From the NCBI GenBank assembly GCA_028708215.1, contig JAQVZL010000001.1:1-46422 (forward strand): a stretch of 46,422 nucleotides of DNA, in the 5' to 3' direction. The DNA is from Bacteroidales bacterium. GTDB taxonomy: Bacteria > Bacteroidota > Bacteroidia > Bacteroidales > UBA932. Position numbers and translations under genes: made by a program. Every line of letters starts with the position of its first letter. Position 1 is the first letter of the stretch. Below the pieces are notes generated by a model. It had not been told where the DNA came from. It ran no database searches and saw only the letters and a program-made list of their open reading frames with translations. Below, piece after piece: positions 16,785-25,517 of the stretch.

Positions 16785-17954
16785 ATGACAAAAAGAATTT
16801 TTATCTTCCTTATTACAATTGCTGTAAACATTGGGCTATTTGGCCAGAGTGTGAAAACAGGAGCAGAATCTACCCAAGAGTATCTACCTCTGCTAAAAGG
16901 GAAAAAAGTAGCAGTTCTCACAAACCAAACAGGAATGATAGGGAACACCCATCTTGTAGACTCACTAGTAACACTTAAAATAAATATTGTAGCAATTCTC
17001 TCTCCAGAACATGGTTTTAGAGGAGAAGCAGATGCTGGAGAGCATGTTGCAAGTTCAATAGACCAGAAAACAGGTATTCCCATTAAATCTCTTTACGATG
17101 GAGATACAGGCAAACCCTCTGCCTTACTTATGAAAGAGATTGATATTATGCTGTTTGATTTACAAGATGTTGGAGTTAGATTCTACACCTACCTAACAAC
17201 CATGGCCCGTATGATGGAGGCTTGTGCAGAGAATAACGTAAAAATGATTATTCTAGACCGCCCAAATCCTTTAGGCTTTTATGTAGATGGCCCTATTTTA
17301 GATCTAAAATACAAATCTGCAGTTGGGTGGTTACCTATCCCAACAGTTCATGGTATGACTTTAGGAGAGCTTGCCGGAATGATAAATGGAGAGAAGTGGT
17401 TGGCAAATGGAGTTCCGTGCGATGTTAAAGTTGTAAAAAACAGAAACTACACACATGCAACTATGTATGAACTCCCAGTAAAGCCCTCTCCTAACCTACC
17501 AGATATGAGATCTATATACCTCTATCCATCTATCTGTTATTTTGAAGCAACCCCAGTAAGCCTTGGAAGAGGAACAGACAAAGCATTCCAAATGTATGGT
17601 CACCCAAATATGAAAGGATATGACTTTAAGTTCACTCCTAGAAGCATTCCAGGAGCTAAATTCCCGCCTCAACTAAATGAAGAGTGCTATGGAGTAGACC
17701 TTCGTACAGAACCTTCAATAGAAGAGATTAATAAAGCAGGTATTAACCTAGAATATGTAATAGATGCCTACAATAATCTAAATTTAGACAACCACTTTTT
17801 CCGCTCATTTTTTGAACTACTAATTGGAAGAGACTACGTTAGAAAGATGATTAGGCAAGGGAAATCTGCAGCCGAAATAAAAGCAACTTGGGCCAACGAG
17901 GTAGAGGAGTTTAAAGTTAAAAGAAAACCTTATCTACTCTATCCAGAGAGTTAA
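16785..17954 (+). CDS. NamZ-type exo-beta-N-acetylmuramidase (DUF1343), exported
   Basis: A 389-residue protein with a signal peptide (MTKRIFIFLITIAVNIGLFG). DUF1343 members such as B. subtilis NamZ release terminal MurNAc from peptidoglycan fragments and serve cell-wall recycling. Family features seen are KVAVLTNQTG (about residues 41-50), SPEHGFRGEADAGE, DLQDVGVRFYTYLTTM, DRPNPLGF, HGMTLGELAGMINGE and CYFEATPVSLGRGTDKAFQ. It starts 53 bases after selD without a clear -7 element, so it may be read through from the selenium unit. The 3' end faces tsaE with only 5 bases between stop codons. Confidence 0.92.
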   Translation: MTKRIFIFLITIAVNIGLFGQSVKTGAESTQEYLPLLKGKKVAVLTNQTGMIGNTHLVDSLVTLKINIVAILSPEHGFRGEADAGEHVASSIDQKTGIPIKSLYDGDTGKPSALLMKEIDIMLFDLQDVGVRFYTYLTTMARMMEACAENNVKMIILDRPNPLGFYVDGPILDLKYKSAVGWLPIPTVHGMTLGELAGMINGEKWLANGVPCDVKVVKNRNYTHATMYELPVKPSPNLPDMRSIYLYPSICYFEATPVSLGRGTDKAFQMYGHPNMKGYDFKFTPRSIPGAKFPPQLNEECYGVDLRTEPSIEEINKAGINLEYVIDAYNNLNLDNHFFRSFFELLIGRDYVRKMIRQGKSAAEIKATWANEVEEFKVKRKPYLLYPES

Positions 17955-17959
17955 CAATA

Positions 17960-18373
17960 TTACCAAGAGAGAATTCTAGAATAATTGTCTTGAACAGATA
18001 TATGCACTTTGAGAGTATGATTGGGCAGTATCTGTTCAATTTTTTGTGGCCACTCAATAAGGCACAAATTACCACTATAGGCATACTCCTCAAAACCAAT
18101 ATCTAAAGCTTCGGCCGGCTTCTCTATTCTATAAAAATCGAAATGAAAAACAGAGTCTCCTTGGTCTGTAGCATACTCATTTATAATATTAAAAGTTGGG
18201 CTGTTAACATTGTCTAAAACACCTAAACAGCTGCACAAAGCTTTAATAAAAGTAGTTTTGCCTGCCCCCATTGCTCCATAAAAAGCAATTACAGAGTAAT
18301 CTTTTACTTCTAAAAGAAACTTTTGGGCGGCACTCTCTAACTGCTCTAAATTTTCTATTTTAATACTCTTCAT
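17960..18373 (-). CDS. tsaE: tRNA threonylcarbamoyladenosine biosynthesis ATPase TsaE
   Basis: A small P-loop ATPase that works with TsaD and TsaB in forming the t6A modification at tRNA position 37. The Walker A motif GAMGAGKTTF is at about 33-42, followed by SPTFNIINEY and HFDFYRIE, the usual TsaE signatures, and LIEWPQKIE near the end. I start it at the ATG at 18373 (137 residues) and not at an upstream ATG at 18412. The family begins there, and the -7 promoter element at 18394-18401 lies within the longer version. A divergent TsaC-family protein is encoded at 5987. Confidence 0.95.
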   Translation of the reverse strand: MKSIKIENLEQLESAAQKFLLEVKDYSVIAFYGAMGAGKTTFIKALCSCLGVLDNVNSPTFNIINEYATDQGDSVFHFDFYRIEKPAEALDIGFEEYAYSGNLCLIEWPQKIEQILPNHTLKVHISVQDNYSRILSW

Positions 18374-18393
18374 TCTCAATTGAAATAATGGCT

Positions 18394-18401
18394 CAAAGAT
18401 A
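18394..18401 (-). promoter_or_regulatory. Promoter -7 element (TATCTTTG) for tsaE
   Basis: The minus strand reads TATCTTTG, matching TAnnTTTG, 20 bases before the tsaE ATG at 18373. It fixes the choice of the shorter start. Confidence 0.6.
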
Positions 18402-18493
18402 GAGAATAACAATTAAACGTAGAAGATTAAATAAAAAGCATTCAAGATTAGATAAAAATTTTAATGCCTTGGCAAAAGTTTAAGGTTAGATTG

Positions 18494-18501
18494 TAGATTT
18501 G
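18494..18501 (+). promoter_or_regulatory. Promoter -7 element (TAGATTTG) for comM
   Basis: TAGATTTG matches TAnnTTTG and ends 9 bases before the comM ATG at 18511, implying a leader of only a few bases. Confidence 0.55.
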
Positions 18502-18510
18502 CAATAAAAA

Positions 18511-20052
18511 ATGTTGTGTAGAACATATTGCGCTTCTTGCATTGGCATAGAAGCTATTACAGTTACAGTAGAGGTAGATGTTTCTCAAGGAATAAGTTTT
18601 TATTTAGTTGGATTGCCAGATAATGCTGTAAGAGAGAGCCAGCAGAGAATCTCTACAGCATTACATACATTAGATGCAAAAATACCTGGCAAAAGAATAA
18701 CTGTAAATCTTGCACCTGCAGATATTAAAAAGGAGGGTTCGGCCTTTGACCTACCTATTGCCATTGGAATATTGGCTGCTTCTGGCCAATATAAGTTCAC
18801 CTCGCTCAGCAGATATCTAATGATGGGAGAACTTGCGTTAGATGGCTCTTTAAGAGCTGTCCCAGGTGCTCTAGCAGTAGCAATTCATGCTGCAAAAGAA
18901 TCTTTTGACGCTTGCATATTTCCAATAGACTCGGCATATGAAGCTTGCGAGGCTAGCCAAATTGAAATATATGGAGTTAAGAATTTAAAAGAGGTTATCT
19001 CAATTTTATCTGGAGAGGGTGAAATTAAGGCTATTAAGCCAGAAGTAGATTACTCTATAAATGAAAAAGCTCTTGCCAATAACCTCTCTCCAGACCAAAG
19101 AGGAATTCCAGATTTTGCCCATATAAAAGGCCAAGAGTATATAAAAAGAGGGTTAGAGATTGCTGCTGCTGGCGGCCACAATGCTCTTATGTGTGGTAGC
19201 CCGGGTTCTGGAAAAAGCTTAATGGCAAGAGCATTCCCTGGTATCTTACCTTTTATGGAGAGAGAAGAGGCTATTGAAACAGGTATGATCTACTCTGTGT
19301 CTGGCAAAAAAAACGGAACTTTTGGGCTAATGAAAGAGCGCCCCTTTAGAGCTCCACACTACTCGTCCTCTGCAATATCTATTATTGGGGGAGGAGTAAG
19401 GGCTGTTCCTGGCGAAATTTCCCTAGCACATAACGGCGTGCTCTATCTAGATGAGCTCCCAGAGTTCTCTCCAAAGCTTTTAGAGATGCTAAGACAACCT
19501 TTAGAAGATAAAGTTGTCTCAATTTCTAGAATAAGATATCAAGTAACTTACCCCTGTAACTTTATGCTCATTGCCTCTATGAACCCATGCCCTTGTGGTT
19601 ATTACGGGGTTCCTGGAGACAGATGCACCTGTATGCCCTATGCCATAACCCGCTATAGGTCTAGAGTTTCTGGCCCCTTAATGGATAGAATAGATATACA
19701 CCTTTCTGTACAGCCAGTAACTCAAGAGAACCTCCTTTCAGAGAGTGTTGCAGAGTCTTCAGATTCTATAAAACAGAGAGTAATAGATGCTAGAACAATT
19801 CAAAAAAATAGGTATGAAAATAGCTGTTACACCAACTCTCAAATGACTCCTGTACAAATTAGAGAGTATTGCAAACTAGAAGAGAGTGGCAAGAAGCTAC
19901 TCTCTAGCGCAATTTCAAAACTAGGGTTAAGTGCCAGAGGTTACAGCAAAATCTTAAAAGTTGCAAGAACTATTGCAGACCTACAGGGGTGCCCCTCAAT
20001 ACTAAGTTCGCACCTTGCAGAGGCTATTCAATATAGAGCAGAAACAATTTAA
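18511..20052 (+). CDS. ComM/YifB family Mg-chelatase-like AAA+ ATPase
   Basis: A 513-residue cytosolic ATPase. The N-terminal Lon-protease-like domain shows IEVDV-type strands, FYLVGLPDNAVRES and RITVNLAPADIKKEG. The central Mg-chelatase AAA+ domain has Walker A GSPGSGKS, the Walker B YLDELPEF, then MNPCPCGYYG with clustered Cys, and the C-terminal domain ends with YSKILKVARTIADL. ComM in Vibrio and Haemophilus is a branch-migration helicase for natural transformation. YifB-like members are common in Bacteroidota, where the role is unproven. It has its own promoter and is followed by an independent promoter for aroB. Confidence 0.93.
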   Translation: MLCRTYCASCIGIEAITVTVEVDVSQGISFYLVGLPDNAVRESQQRISTALHTLDAKIPGKRITVNLAPADIKKEGSAFDLPIAIGILAASGQYKFTSLSRYLMMGELALDGSLRAVPGALAVAIHAAKESFDACIFPIDSAYEACEASQIEIYGVKNLKEVISILSGEGEIKAIKPEVDYSINEKALANNLSPDQRGIPDFAHIKGQEYIKRGLEIAAAGGHNALMCGSPGSGKSLMARAFPGILPFMEREEAIETGMIYSVSGKKNGTFGLMKERPFRAPHYSSSAISIIGGGVRAVPGEISLAHNGVLYLDELPEFSPKLLEMLRQPLEDKVVSISRIRYQVTYPCNFMLIASMNPCPCGYYGVPGDRCTCMPYAITRYRSRVSGPLMDRIDIHLSVQPVTQENLLSESVAESSDSIKQRVIDARTIQKNRYENSCYTNSQMTPVQIREYCKLEESGKKLLSSAISKLGLSARGYSKILKVARTIADLQGCPSILSSHLAEAIQYRAETI

Positions 20053-20084
20053 AATAAAATACCTTTCTATTAGCTATAAAATTT

Positions 20085-20092
20085 TATCTTTG
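20085..20092 (+). promoter_or_regulatory. Promoter -7 element (TATCTTTG) for the aro genes
   Basis: TATCTTTG matches TAnnTTTG and ends 8 bases before the aroB ATG at 20101, so the transcript should be leaderless or nearly so. Confidence 0.65.
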
Positions 20093-20100
20093 TAATTACC

Positions 20101-21099
20101 ATGGATAATTATGTAAAACTTCATAGCTGCTCTTCAGTAGATGAGATTCTTCCTCTTTTATTGGAAGAGAAAGATGTGATTGTTATTATAGACTCCAAAG
20201 TTAAAAAGCTCTATGGAGAGGTATTCCCCTACCCCCAAATTGAATTTGAAGCAACCGAAAAGAATAAGTCCCTCACACAAGTAGGCAAACTAACCGAACA
20301 ACTTCTTGAAAAAGGTGCAAATAGAGATAGCTTTATTTTAGCAGTAGGGGGTGGAATCACCACAGATATAGCCGGTTTTACAGCTTCGGTCTATTTTCGC
20401 GGCATTCGTTTCGCATTTGTACCTACAACTCTACTTGCACAAGTAGATGCATCTATCGGGGGTAAAAATGGCATAAATTCCAATGGATACAAAAATATAA
20501 TTGGCACTATAAACCAACCTCAATTCACAGTTATGTGCTCTTCATTTCTTAAAACTCTTCCAGAAGAAGATTTTAAAGGAGGGGTTGCCGAGATGCTAAA
20601 AACCTTTGTAATTGGAGAGAAAAAAAGCTATTTTAAAGCGGTAGAAATCTTAAAAAAAACTAACAAAATAAGTGATATATACCCATTTATTGTTAGAGCT
20701 GCCGCCATTAAAGCAGCTATAGTTGAGAAAGATATGTACGAAACAGATGAAAGAAAGCTTTTAAACCTAGGGCACACCTTTGCCCATGCAATAGAAAAAG
20801 AGAGTGGTATGGCTCATGGTCATGCTGTTTCAGCAGGTATAGTACTTGCTGCCAAACTCTCAGTAAAATTATCTTTTCTAAAAGAAGATGAAGCACAAAT
20901 GATAAAGAATAACTTTAAAGAACTCGGTCTTAACACAGAATCTCCAGTACCAGTTTCATACTTAATGAACGCCATATCTAGAGACAAAAAGAGATTGAGA
21001 GATACCATAACATTTATTTTAATTAAAGAGATAGGCAACTGCTTTAAGCATCCTATCCATATCGCCAAACTAGAGGAGGCTCTTTATGATTTGTCTTAG
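20101..21099 (+). CDS. aroB: 3-dehydroquinate synthase AroB
   Basis: The second shikimate-pathway enzyme converts DAHP to 3-dehydroquinate with NAD+ and a divalent metal. Clear motifs are GGGITTDIAGFTASVYFRGI, PTTLLAQVDASIGGKNGIN, LNLGHTFAHAIE and HGHAVSAGI. The metal site is the His of GHTFAH together with HGHA, and an upstream Glu is expected. At 332 residues it is somewhat shorter than the 350-360 of many homologues; the difference appears spread over loops and not a truncation. Its last 14 bases overlap the start of the AroD-AroA gene, which points to translational coupling. Confidence 0.96.
   Translation: MDNYVKLHSCSSVDEILPLLLEEKDVIVIIDSKVKKLYGEVFPYPQIEFEATEKNKSLTQVGKLTEQLLEKGANRDSFILAVGGGITTDIAGFTASVYFRGIRFAFVPTTLLAQVDASIGGKNGINSNGYKNIIGTINQPQFTVMCSSFLKTLPEEDFKGGVAEMLKTFVIGEKKSYFKAVEILKKTNKISDIYPFIVRAAAIKAAIVEKDMYETDERKLLNLGHTFAHAIEKESGMAHGHAVSAGIVLAAKLSVKLSFLKEDEAQMIKNNFKELGLNTESPVPVSYLMNAISRDKKRLRDTITFILIKEIGNCFKHPIHIAKLEEALYDLS
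21074..21079 (+). promoter_or_regulatory. Shine-Dalgarno-like AGGAGG for the AroD-AroA gene
   Basis: AGGAGG lies inside the 3' end of aroB, 6 bases before the ATG at 21086. This is an ideal anti-SD match and spacing, but most genes in this window show no SD. It also encodes part of Glu-Glu in AroB, so chance is possible. Confidence 0.45.
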
Positions 21100-23134
21100 T
21101 ATAGGCACACCTGGTCTTAGTAAAGTAACTGAAGCTCTCTCTAAGAGTCAATTAGCAGAGATACGTCTTGACTTAACCAATCTTAATAGAGAAGAGACAG
21201 TTACCATTTTTAAAACAAAAAAAGATTTAATTGCCACATGCAGAACCTACGAACTCTCTTTAGAAGAGAGCGAAAAAAGGCTTATGTGGGCTATTCTTGG
21301 TACAAGAGTAAAAAAAGGAACTGGCAATAGATACATAGATTTAGACTTTGACTCTCCAGAAGATTATAGAACAGATTTAATATGGGCAGCCCGTAGAGTT
21401 GGGTTTAAAATTATTCTTTCGTACCACAATTTTAACGAAACAGAAAGTTTAGAAAGGTTATTAGAAATTTATGAGAGCTGCATTAAAAGAGGGGCAGATA
21501 TTGTAAAAATAGTTACCAATGCCAAAACTATCCAAGAGTGCTCTAGAGTACTTCAACTCTATTCCAAAACAAGAAAAAACACACTTGTTGCATTTTCAAT
21601 TGGAGATAAAGGACGTTTTACCCGTTTAGTAGCTCACTTTCTTGGCTCTCCATTTATTTACTGCACTCTAAACCAAGATAAAGCTACAGCCCCAGGGCAA
21701 CTTAACTTAACAGAAGCAGAAAAACTAATCTCAAAAAAATATTACCCCAATCAAGTTTCAAAGAAGCAGCTTGTTTCAAAAACTATGGCTCCGGCATCTA
21801 AAAGCCATGCCCAACGGGCAATTCTAGCTGCTACATGGGCTAAAGGGAAAAGCACCCTTTATGGTTATACACCCTGCTCAGATAGTGAGGCAGCAATTAG
21901 TGTTATAAAAAAATTGGGGATTAAAGTTAAAATTGAAAAAAGCAGGCTTCCAAAATACAAAATAGAGATAAAAAGCCCCGGCATAGAAGAGCTTGCCATT
22001 AAATTAGGTAAAGAGACTAAGTTTGGCAAACCTATTAAAAATATAGACTTAAATGTTGGTGAGTCTGGGCTTCTTTGCAGGCTTATGATACCAGCAGCAG
22101 GTCACTTACCTAAACCAAATGGGCTTAAAAGTGTCACTCTAAAAGGGAAAGGAAGTCTTAACTCAAGAGAACTATTCGCTTCAAATAAACCTCTCCAAGA
22201 GATTGGTATTGATGTAAAAACAAACCAAGGAATGCTTCCTGCAAAGATTACAGGTTCTTTGAAAAGTGCCTCTCTAGAGCTCTCTGGCAAAGGAGGCTCT
22301 CAACTGCTTTCTGGAATGCTCATGGCTCTTCCTCTATGTGATAAAACAAGTAGAATTGAACTCTCTGAACCCACCAGTATCCCCTATATAGACCTCACAA
22401 TAAAAGCCATAAGAGACTTTGGTGTTATAGTTGAAAACAGTGATTACCGCGAATTTAAAATCCCTGGAAAACAAAAGTACAAGGCCAACAATTTTATTCC
22501 TATAGATGGCGATTGGAGTGGAGCCTCTATGCTAATGGTTGGGGGAGCCATTACCAATGGTATAACTATAACCAACCTCTCTTTAAACTCAAAACAGGCC
22601 GATGAGAAAATAATAGAGGTACTAGAAGGATGTGGAGTAGAGGTATCTATAACCGAATATCCTAAGTACCTAGTTATGTGTGGAGATATCCCATGTGTTT
22701 TCAAAGAAGAGAACAACAAAGAGATTATCTTAGGCTCAAGTATAGAGATAGTAAAACCAAAGCACCCACTACTACCCTTTGAGTTAGATGCAACTAACCA
22801 TCCAGATCTATTCCCTTCCCTAGTAGTTCTTGCTCTTAACTGCAATGGTGTAAGTAAAATAAAAGGGGTTCAAAGGCTTTCTAACAAAGAGAGCAACAGA
22901 GCAGAAAGTCTTCTATGTGAATTTACTAAGTTGGGAGCAACTATAGAGATAGATGGAGATTGGATGGTAGTAAAAGGGGGCAAATTACACGGAGGGCTAT
23001 GTAGCTCTCATAACGACCACCGTATTGCAATGGCTATAATGACAGCAGCTCTCAACATTAAAGAGCAAGTATATGTAGATAATCTAGATTGCATCTCTAA
23101 ATCTTTTCCAGATTTTGTCAAAAACTTTAAATAG
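21086..23134 (+). CDS. Bifunctional 3-dehydroquinate dehydratase (type I) / EPSP synthase fusion (AroD-AroA)
   Basis: One 682-residue frame joins two shikimate enzymes. Residues 1 to about 218 are type I dehydroquinase: AEIRLDL (E25, R27), SYHNF (H114), the Schiff-base Lys in DIVKIV (K141), GRFTR (R180) and APGQL (Q205) match the catalytic set of the Salmonella enzyme. From about 228 the EPSP synthase begins: APASKSHAQRA (K239, S240, R244), GESGLLCR, HPDLFPSLVVLAL, RLSNKESNRAESL and HNDHRIAMA. Both halves look intact, so the protein should both dehydrate 3-dehydroquinate and make EPSP. It overlaps aroB by 14 bases and precedes aroC by 63. The single frame has no internal stop, so a sequencing artefact would need an exact in-frame event. 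Confidence 0.94.
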   Translation: MICLSIGTPGLSKVTEALSKSQLAEIRLDLTNLNREETVTIFKTKKDLIATCRTYELSLEESEKRLMWAILGTRVKKGTGNRYIDLDFDSPEDYRTDLIWAARRVGFKIILSYHNFNETESLERLLEIYESCIKRGADIVKIVTNAKTIQECSRVLQLYSKTRKNTLVAFSIGDKGRFTRLVAHFLGSPFIYCTLNQDKATAPGQLNLTEAEKLISKKYYPNQVSKKQLVSKTMAPASKSHAQRAILAATWAKGKSTLYGYTPCSDSEAAISVIKKLGIKVKIEKSRLPKYKIEIKSPGIEELAIKLGKETKFGKPIKNIDLNVGESGLLCRLMIPAAGHLPKPNGLKSVTLKGKGSLNSRELFASNKPLQEIGIDVKTNQGMLPAKITGSLKSASLELSGKGGSQLLSGMLMALPLCDKTSRIELSEPTSIPYIDLTIKAIRDFGVIVENSDYREFKIPGKQKYKANNFIPIDGDWSGASMLMVGGAITNGITITNLSLNSKQADEKIIEVLEGCGVEVSITEYPKYLVMCGDIPCVFKEENNKEIILGSSIEIVKPKHPLLPFELDATNHPDLFPSLVVLALNCNGVSKIKGVQRLSNKESNRAESLLCEFTKLGATIEIDGDWMVVKGGKLHGGLCSSHNDHRIAMAIMTAALNIKEQVYVDNLDCISKSFPDFVKNFK

Positions 23135-23197
23135 AGTAGAGCACCCTTTTTTAAATGAAACGCTAAATCATTACAAATAGATAGATATAGTACAGAG

Positions 23198-24178
23198 ATG
23201 AATCTTTTCGGAAACAAATTTAAAGTTGAACTATTTGGAGAGTCGCACGGGCCCGCTATTGGAGTTGTAATAGATGGTGTGCCGAGTGGGATTCCAATTA
23301 ACAACCAAGACTTTAAAGAAGACTTACAAAGAAGAGCTGGAGGTAAAAAAGGAGGGACTCCCCGTGTAGAAGAAGATGCTCTAGAGTTTCTTTCGGGGGT
23401 TTATAAAGGCTTAACAACGGGTGCACCACTTGCTGTAATAGTGCGAAACCTAAATAGACGCTCAGAAGATTACGATAACCTCAAAACTACCCCACGCCCA
23501 GGTCATGCAGATTTTGTCTCTACAATAAAACATAATGGCTTTGCCGACCCTCGTGGCGGCGGGCACCATTCTGGAAGGATAACAGTAGCTTTGGTAATTG
23601 CTGGAGTAATCGCAAGAAAAATAATCTATGCAAATAATCTATGCAAAAAAGTAACAATTCAGAGTGAGATAGTAAGTATAGGAGGTGAAAACTCTTGGGA
23701 CAAAAAACTAGACTCTGCCTTAGAGAGAGGAGATTCCCTTGGAGGAGTAGTTGAGTGTTGTGTAAAAAACTTACCCGTAGGTATAGGCGAACCTTTTTTT
23801 GATTCTTTAGAGTCTGTAATATCTCATATTGTATTTGCAATCCCTGGAGTTAGAGGGATAGAGTTTGGAGATGGCTTTAAAGCGGCCAAAATGTGGGGCT
23901 CACAACATAACGACCCTATCACTAATAAAGAGGGGGAAACCTCAAGAAACGGCTCGGGAGGCATAAATGGAGGCATCTCTAACGGCAACCCACTGCTGTT
24001 TCGTATTGCAGTTAAACCAACATCTAGCATATCTCTGCCTCAGCAAACAATAAATATAAAAACAGGCGCCATAGAGCAGCTCAAAATTGAAGGCCGTCAC
24101 GACACCTGTTTTGCTTTAAGAGTTCCTGTAGTTTTAGAAGCAGCCACAGCTATTGCTCTTGTAAATCTTCTAGATTAG
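23198..24178 (+). CDS. aroC: Chorismate synthase AroC
   Basis: The last shikimate step, EPSP to chorismate, needs reduced FMN. Motifs seen are LFGESHGPAIGVVIDG near the N-terminus, RRSEDYDNL, PRPGHADF, GGGHHSGR and EGRHDTC close to the C-terminus. At 326 residues it is shorter than the 350-360 of E. coli-type enzymes, and GGGHxSGR replaces their GGGRSSAR, as in shorter lineages of the family. It lies downstream of aroB and the AroD-AroA gene in the same direction, so four pathway activities are encoded in three genes. aroE, aroK and a DAHP synthase gene are not in the window. Confidence 0.96.
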   Translation: MNLFGNKFKVELFGESHGPAIGVVIDGVPSGIPINNQDFKEDLQRRAGGKKGGTPRVEEDALEFLSGVYKGLTTGAPLAVIVRNLNRRSEDYDNLKTTPRPGHADFVSTIKHNGFADPRGGGHHSGRITVALVIAGVIARKIIYANNLCKKVTIQSEIVSIGGENSWDKKLDSALERGDSLGGVVECCVKNLPVGIGEPFFDSLESVISHIVFAIPGVRGIEFGDGFKAAKMWGSQHNDPITNKEGETSRNGSGGINGGISNGNPLLFRIAVKPTSSISLPQQTINIKTGAIEQLKIEGRHDTCFALRVPVVLEAATAIALVNLLD

Positions 24179-24207
24179 TCTCTGCATAAAAGAGCCCTAT
24201 CTCTTAT

Positions 24208-25410
24208 CTAGTCTTTATCTACAACAGACCCTGCAACTGCATTTGCTACCAAAGCACGAAGTCTTACCACACTATTCTTATCTTCTGGATGAACTCTATT
24301 TGTCAATAGAATAACTGCCACTTCAGATACTGGGTCAATTACCATTGATGTACCAGTATATCCCGTATGGCCAAAAGTTCTTTCTGGGTCAAATAGATTT
24401 CCATTGTTAGAAGCATAAGCAGAGTAGTTATCCCAACCCAAAGATCTACCTATTTTTTCATACCCTTTAGGTACTCTTATCATTGTCTCTACAGTTAATT
24501 CTCCTAAAATTCTTTTCCCATTATATTCCCCTCCATTCATAAGTGCAGCCGCTAAAATAGCTAAGTCTTGTGCATTAGAAAACACTCCTGCATTACCAGA
24601 GTTACCATCATTCAATAATCTAGCTAATGGGTCATGTACCTTTCCTAAAATTACAGAACCATCTGCCTGTTTCTCGGTTGGTGCAATCATCCCATAAAAT
24701 TCTGGCTTTGGATTATACATAGAGTGAGCCATACCTAACACATCAAATATATTTTTCTGCGCATAGCTCTCTAGAGTTTCTCCTGTAATGTTTTGCAGAA
24801 CATTTTGAAGAGTAATAAAGTTAAGACAACTATATTGAAATTTGGTAGTTGGCATAAAATCTCTCTTACAAGTAGCTATATACTCCATAAGCCCTTCTGG
24901 CGATGGTGAACCATATTTTTCAACTAACTCTTGTGTTGGGCCATAAGGAGGGAGTCCAGAAGAGTGAGTTAAAAGATGTATAATTTTAATGTCTACCGTT
25001 CTACCACTCTCTGGGTTTACATAACCTTTAAACCCTGGGATGTACATAGAGACATTATCTGTAAGTCTTAGCTTGCCTTGCTCTACAAGTTGCATAATAG
25101 AGATAGCTGTACCAACAGATTTAGAGACAGACGCAAGGTCAAAAATTGTATTTACGTCCATCTTCTCTACCTTAGGATATACAGATTTATTACCGTAACT
25201 TTTAAGATAGACCATTTTGTTGTCTCTTACAACAGCAAGAACGGCTCCAGGAACAACCTCTTTTTCAATAGCACTGTTAATTATTTCATCTACATTAGAT
25301 AATTTAACTGCATCCATCCCTTCAGAAGAGGGCATAGATTTTTTTAATGGTTGCGCAATTGACAATGTAGAGATTAAAACTGCACAAAATAGAAGAATAT
25401 TTCTTTTCAT
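24208..25410 (-). CDS. Exported serine hydrolase, class C beta-lactamase-like
   Basis: A 400-residue penicillin-binding-protein/beta-lactamase-fold hydrolase with a signal peptide (MKRNILLFCAVLISTLSIAQ). The SxxK nucleophile motif is S94-V-S-K97 in FDLASVSKSVG. The second motif is Y193-S-C with LNF two residues on, where many homologues have YSN or YSD. The third is HTG in FGHTGYTGTS. The family includes esterases, D-aminopeptidases and cell-wall peptidases, and most members are not resistance enzymes. It forms its own unit: a promoter lies just upstream, and it is separated from rpsC by that operon's terminator. Confidence 0.9.
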   Translation of the reverse strand: MKRNILLFCAVLISTLSIAQPLKKSMPSSEGMDAVKLSNVDEIINSAIEKEVVPGAVLAVVRDNKMVYLKSYGNKSVYPKVEKMDVNTIFDLASVSKSVGTAISIMQLVEQGKLRLTDNVSMYIPGFKGYVNPESGRTVDIKIIHLLTHSSGLPPYGPTQELVEKYGSPSPEGLMEYIATCKRDFMPTTKFQYSCLNFITLQNVLQNITGETLESYAQKNIFDVLGMAHSMYNPKPEFYGMIAPTEKQADGSVILGKVHDPLARLLNDGNSGNAGVFSNAQDLAILAAALMNGGEYNGKRILGELTVETMIRVPKGYEKIGRSLGWDNYSAYASNNGNLFDPERTFGHTGYTGTSMVIDPVSEVAVILLTNRVHPEDKNSVVRLRALVANAVAGSVVDKD

Positions 25411-25454
25411 AACTATAATTTATAAGTGATTATTTGTTCTGTCTATTATTTATA

Positions 25455-25462
25455 CAAATGTA
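25455..25462 (-). promoter_or_regulatory. Promoter -7 element (TACATTTG) for the serine hydrolase
   Basis: The minus strand reads TACATTTG, matching TAnnTTTG, 44 bases before the ATG at 25410 and directly after the ribosomal operon terminator. Confidence 0.5.
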
Positions 25463-25495
25463 ATAAAAAAAAGAGACCCTAAACGAGTCTCTTTT
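25463..25495 (-). terminator. Intrinsic terminator ending the ribosomal protein operon
   Basis: On the minus strand a 9-bp perfect stem AAAAGAGAC / GTCTCTTTT (25495-25487 with 25477-25469) with a 9-base loop is followed by a run of T. It starts 23 bases after the rpsC stop, so transcription is meant to end after S3. Confidence 0.8.
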
Positions 25496-25517
25496 ATCTA
25501 TTGTGGAGTTGCTATAC

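Noticed and set aside
22444-22845. A 133-codon minus-strand frame inside the AroD-AroA gene
   Set aside because: It is a shadow of the EPSP synthase part. It has no promoter and the composition is implausible for a real protein.
23556-23580. GGGHHSGR in AroC where E. coli has GGGRSSAR
   Set aside because: The GGGHxSGR form is a known variant in shorter chorismate synthases. All other motifs are normal.
24179-24207. Possible bidirectional terminator between aroC and the serine hydrolase
   Set aside because: Only about five base pairs (AAGAG/CTCTT) can form and the T-tract is poor, so it is too weak to annotate.
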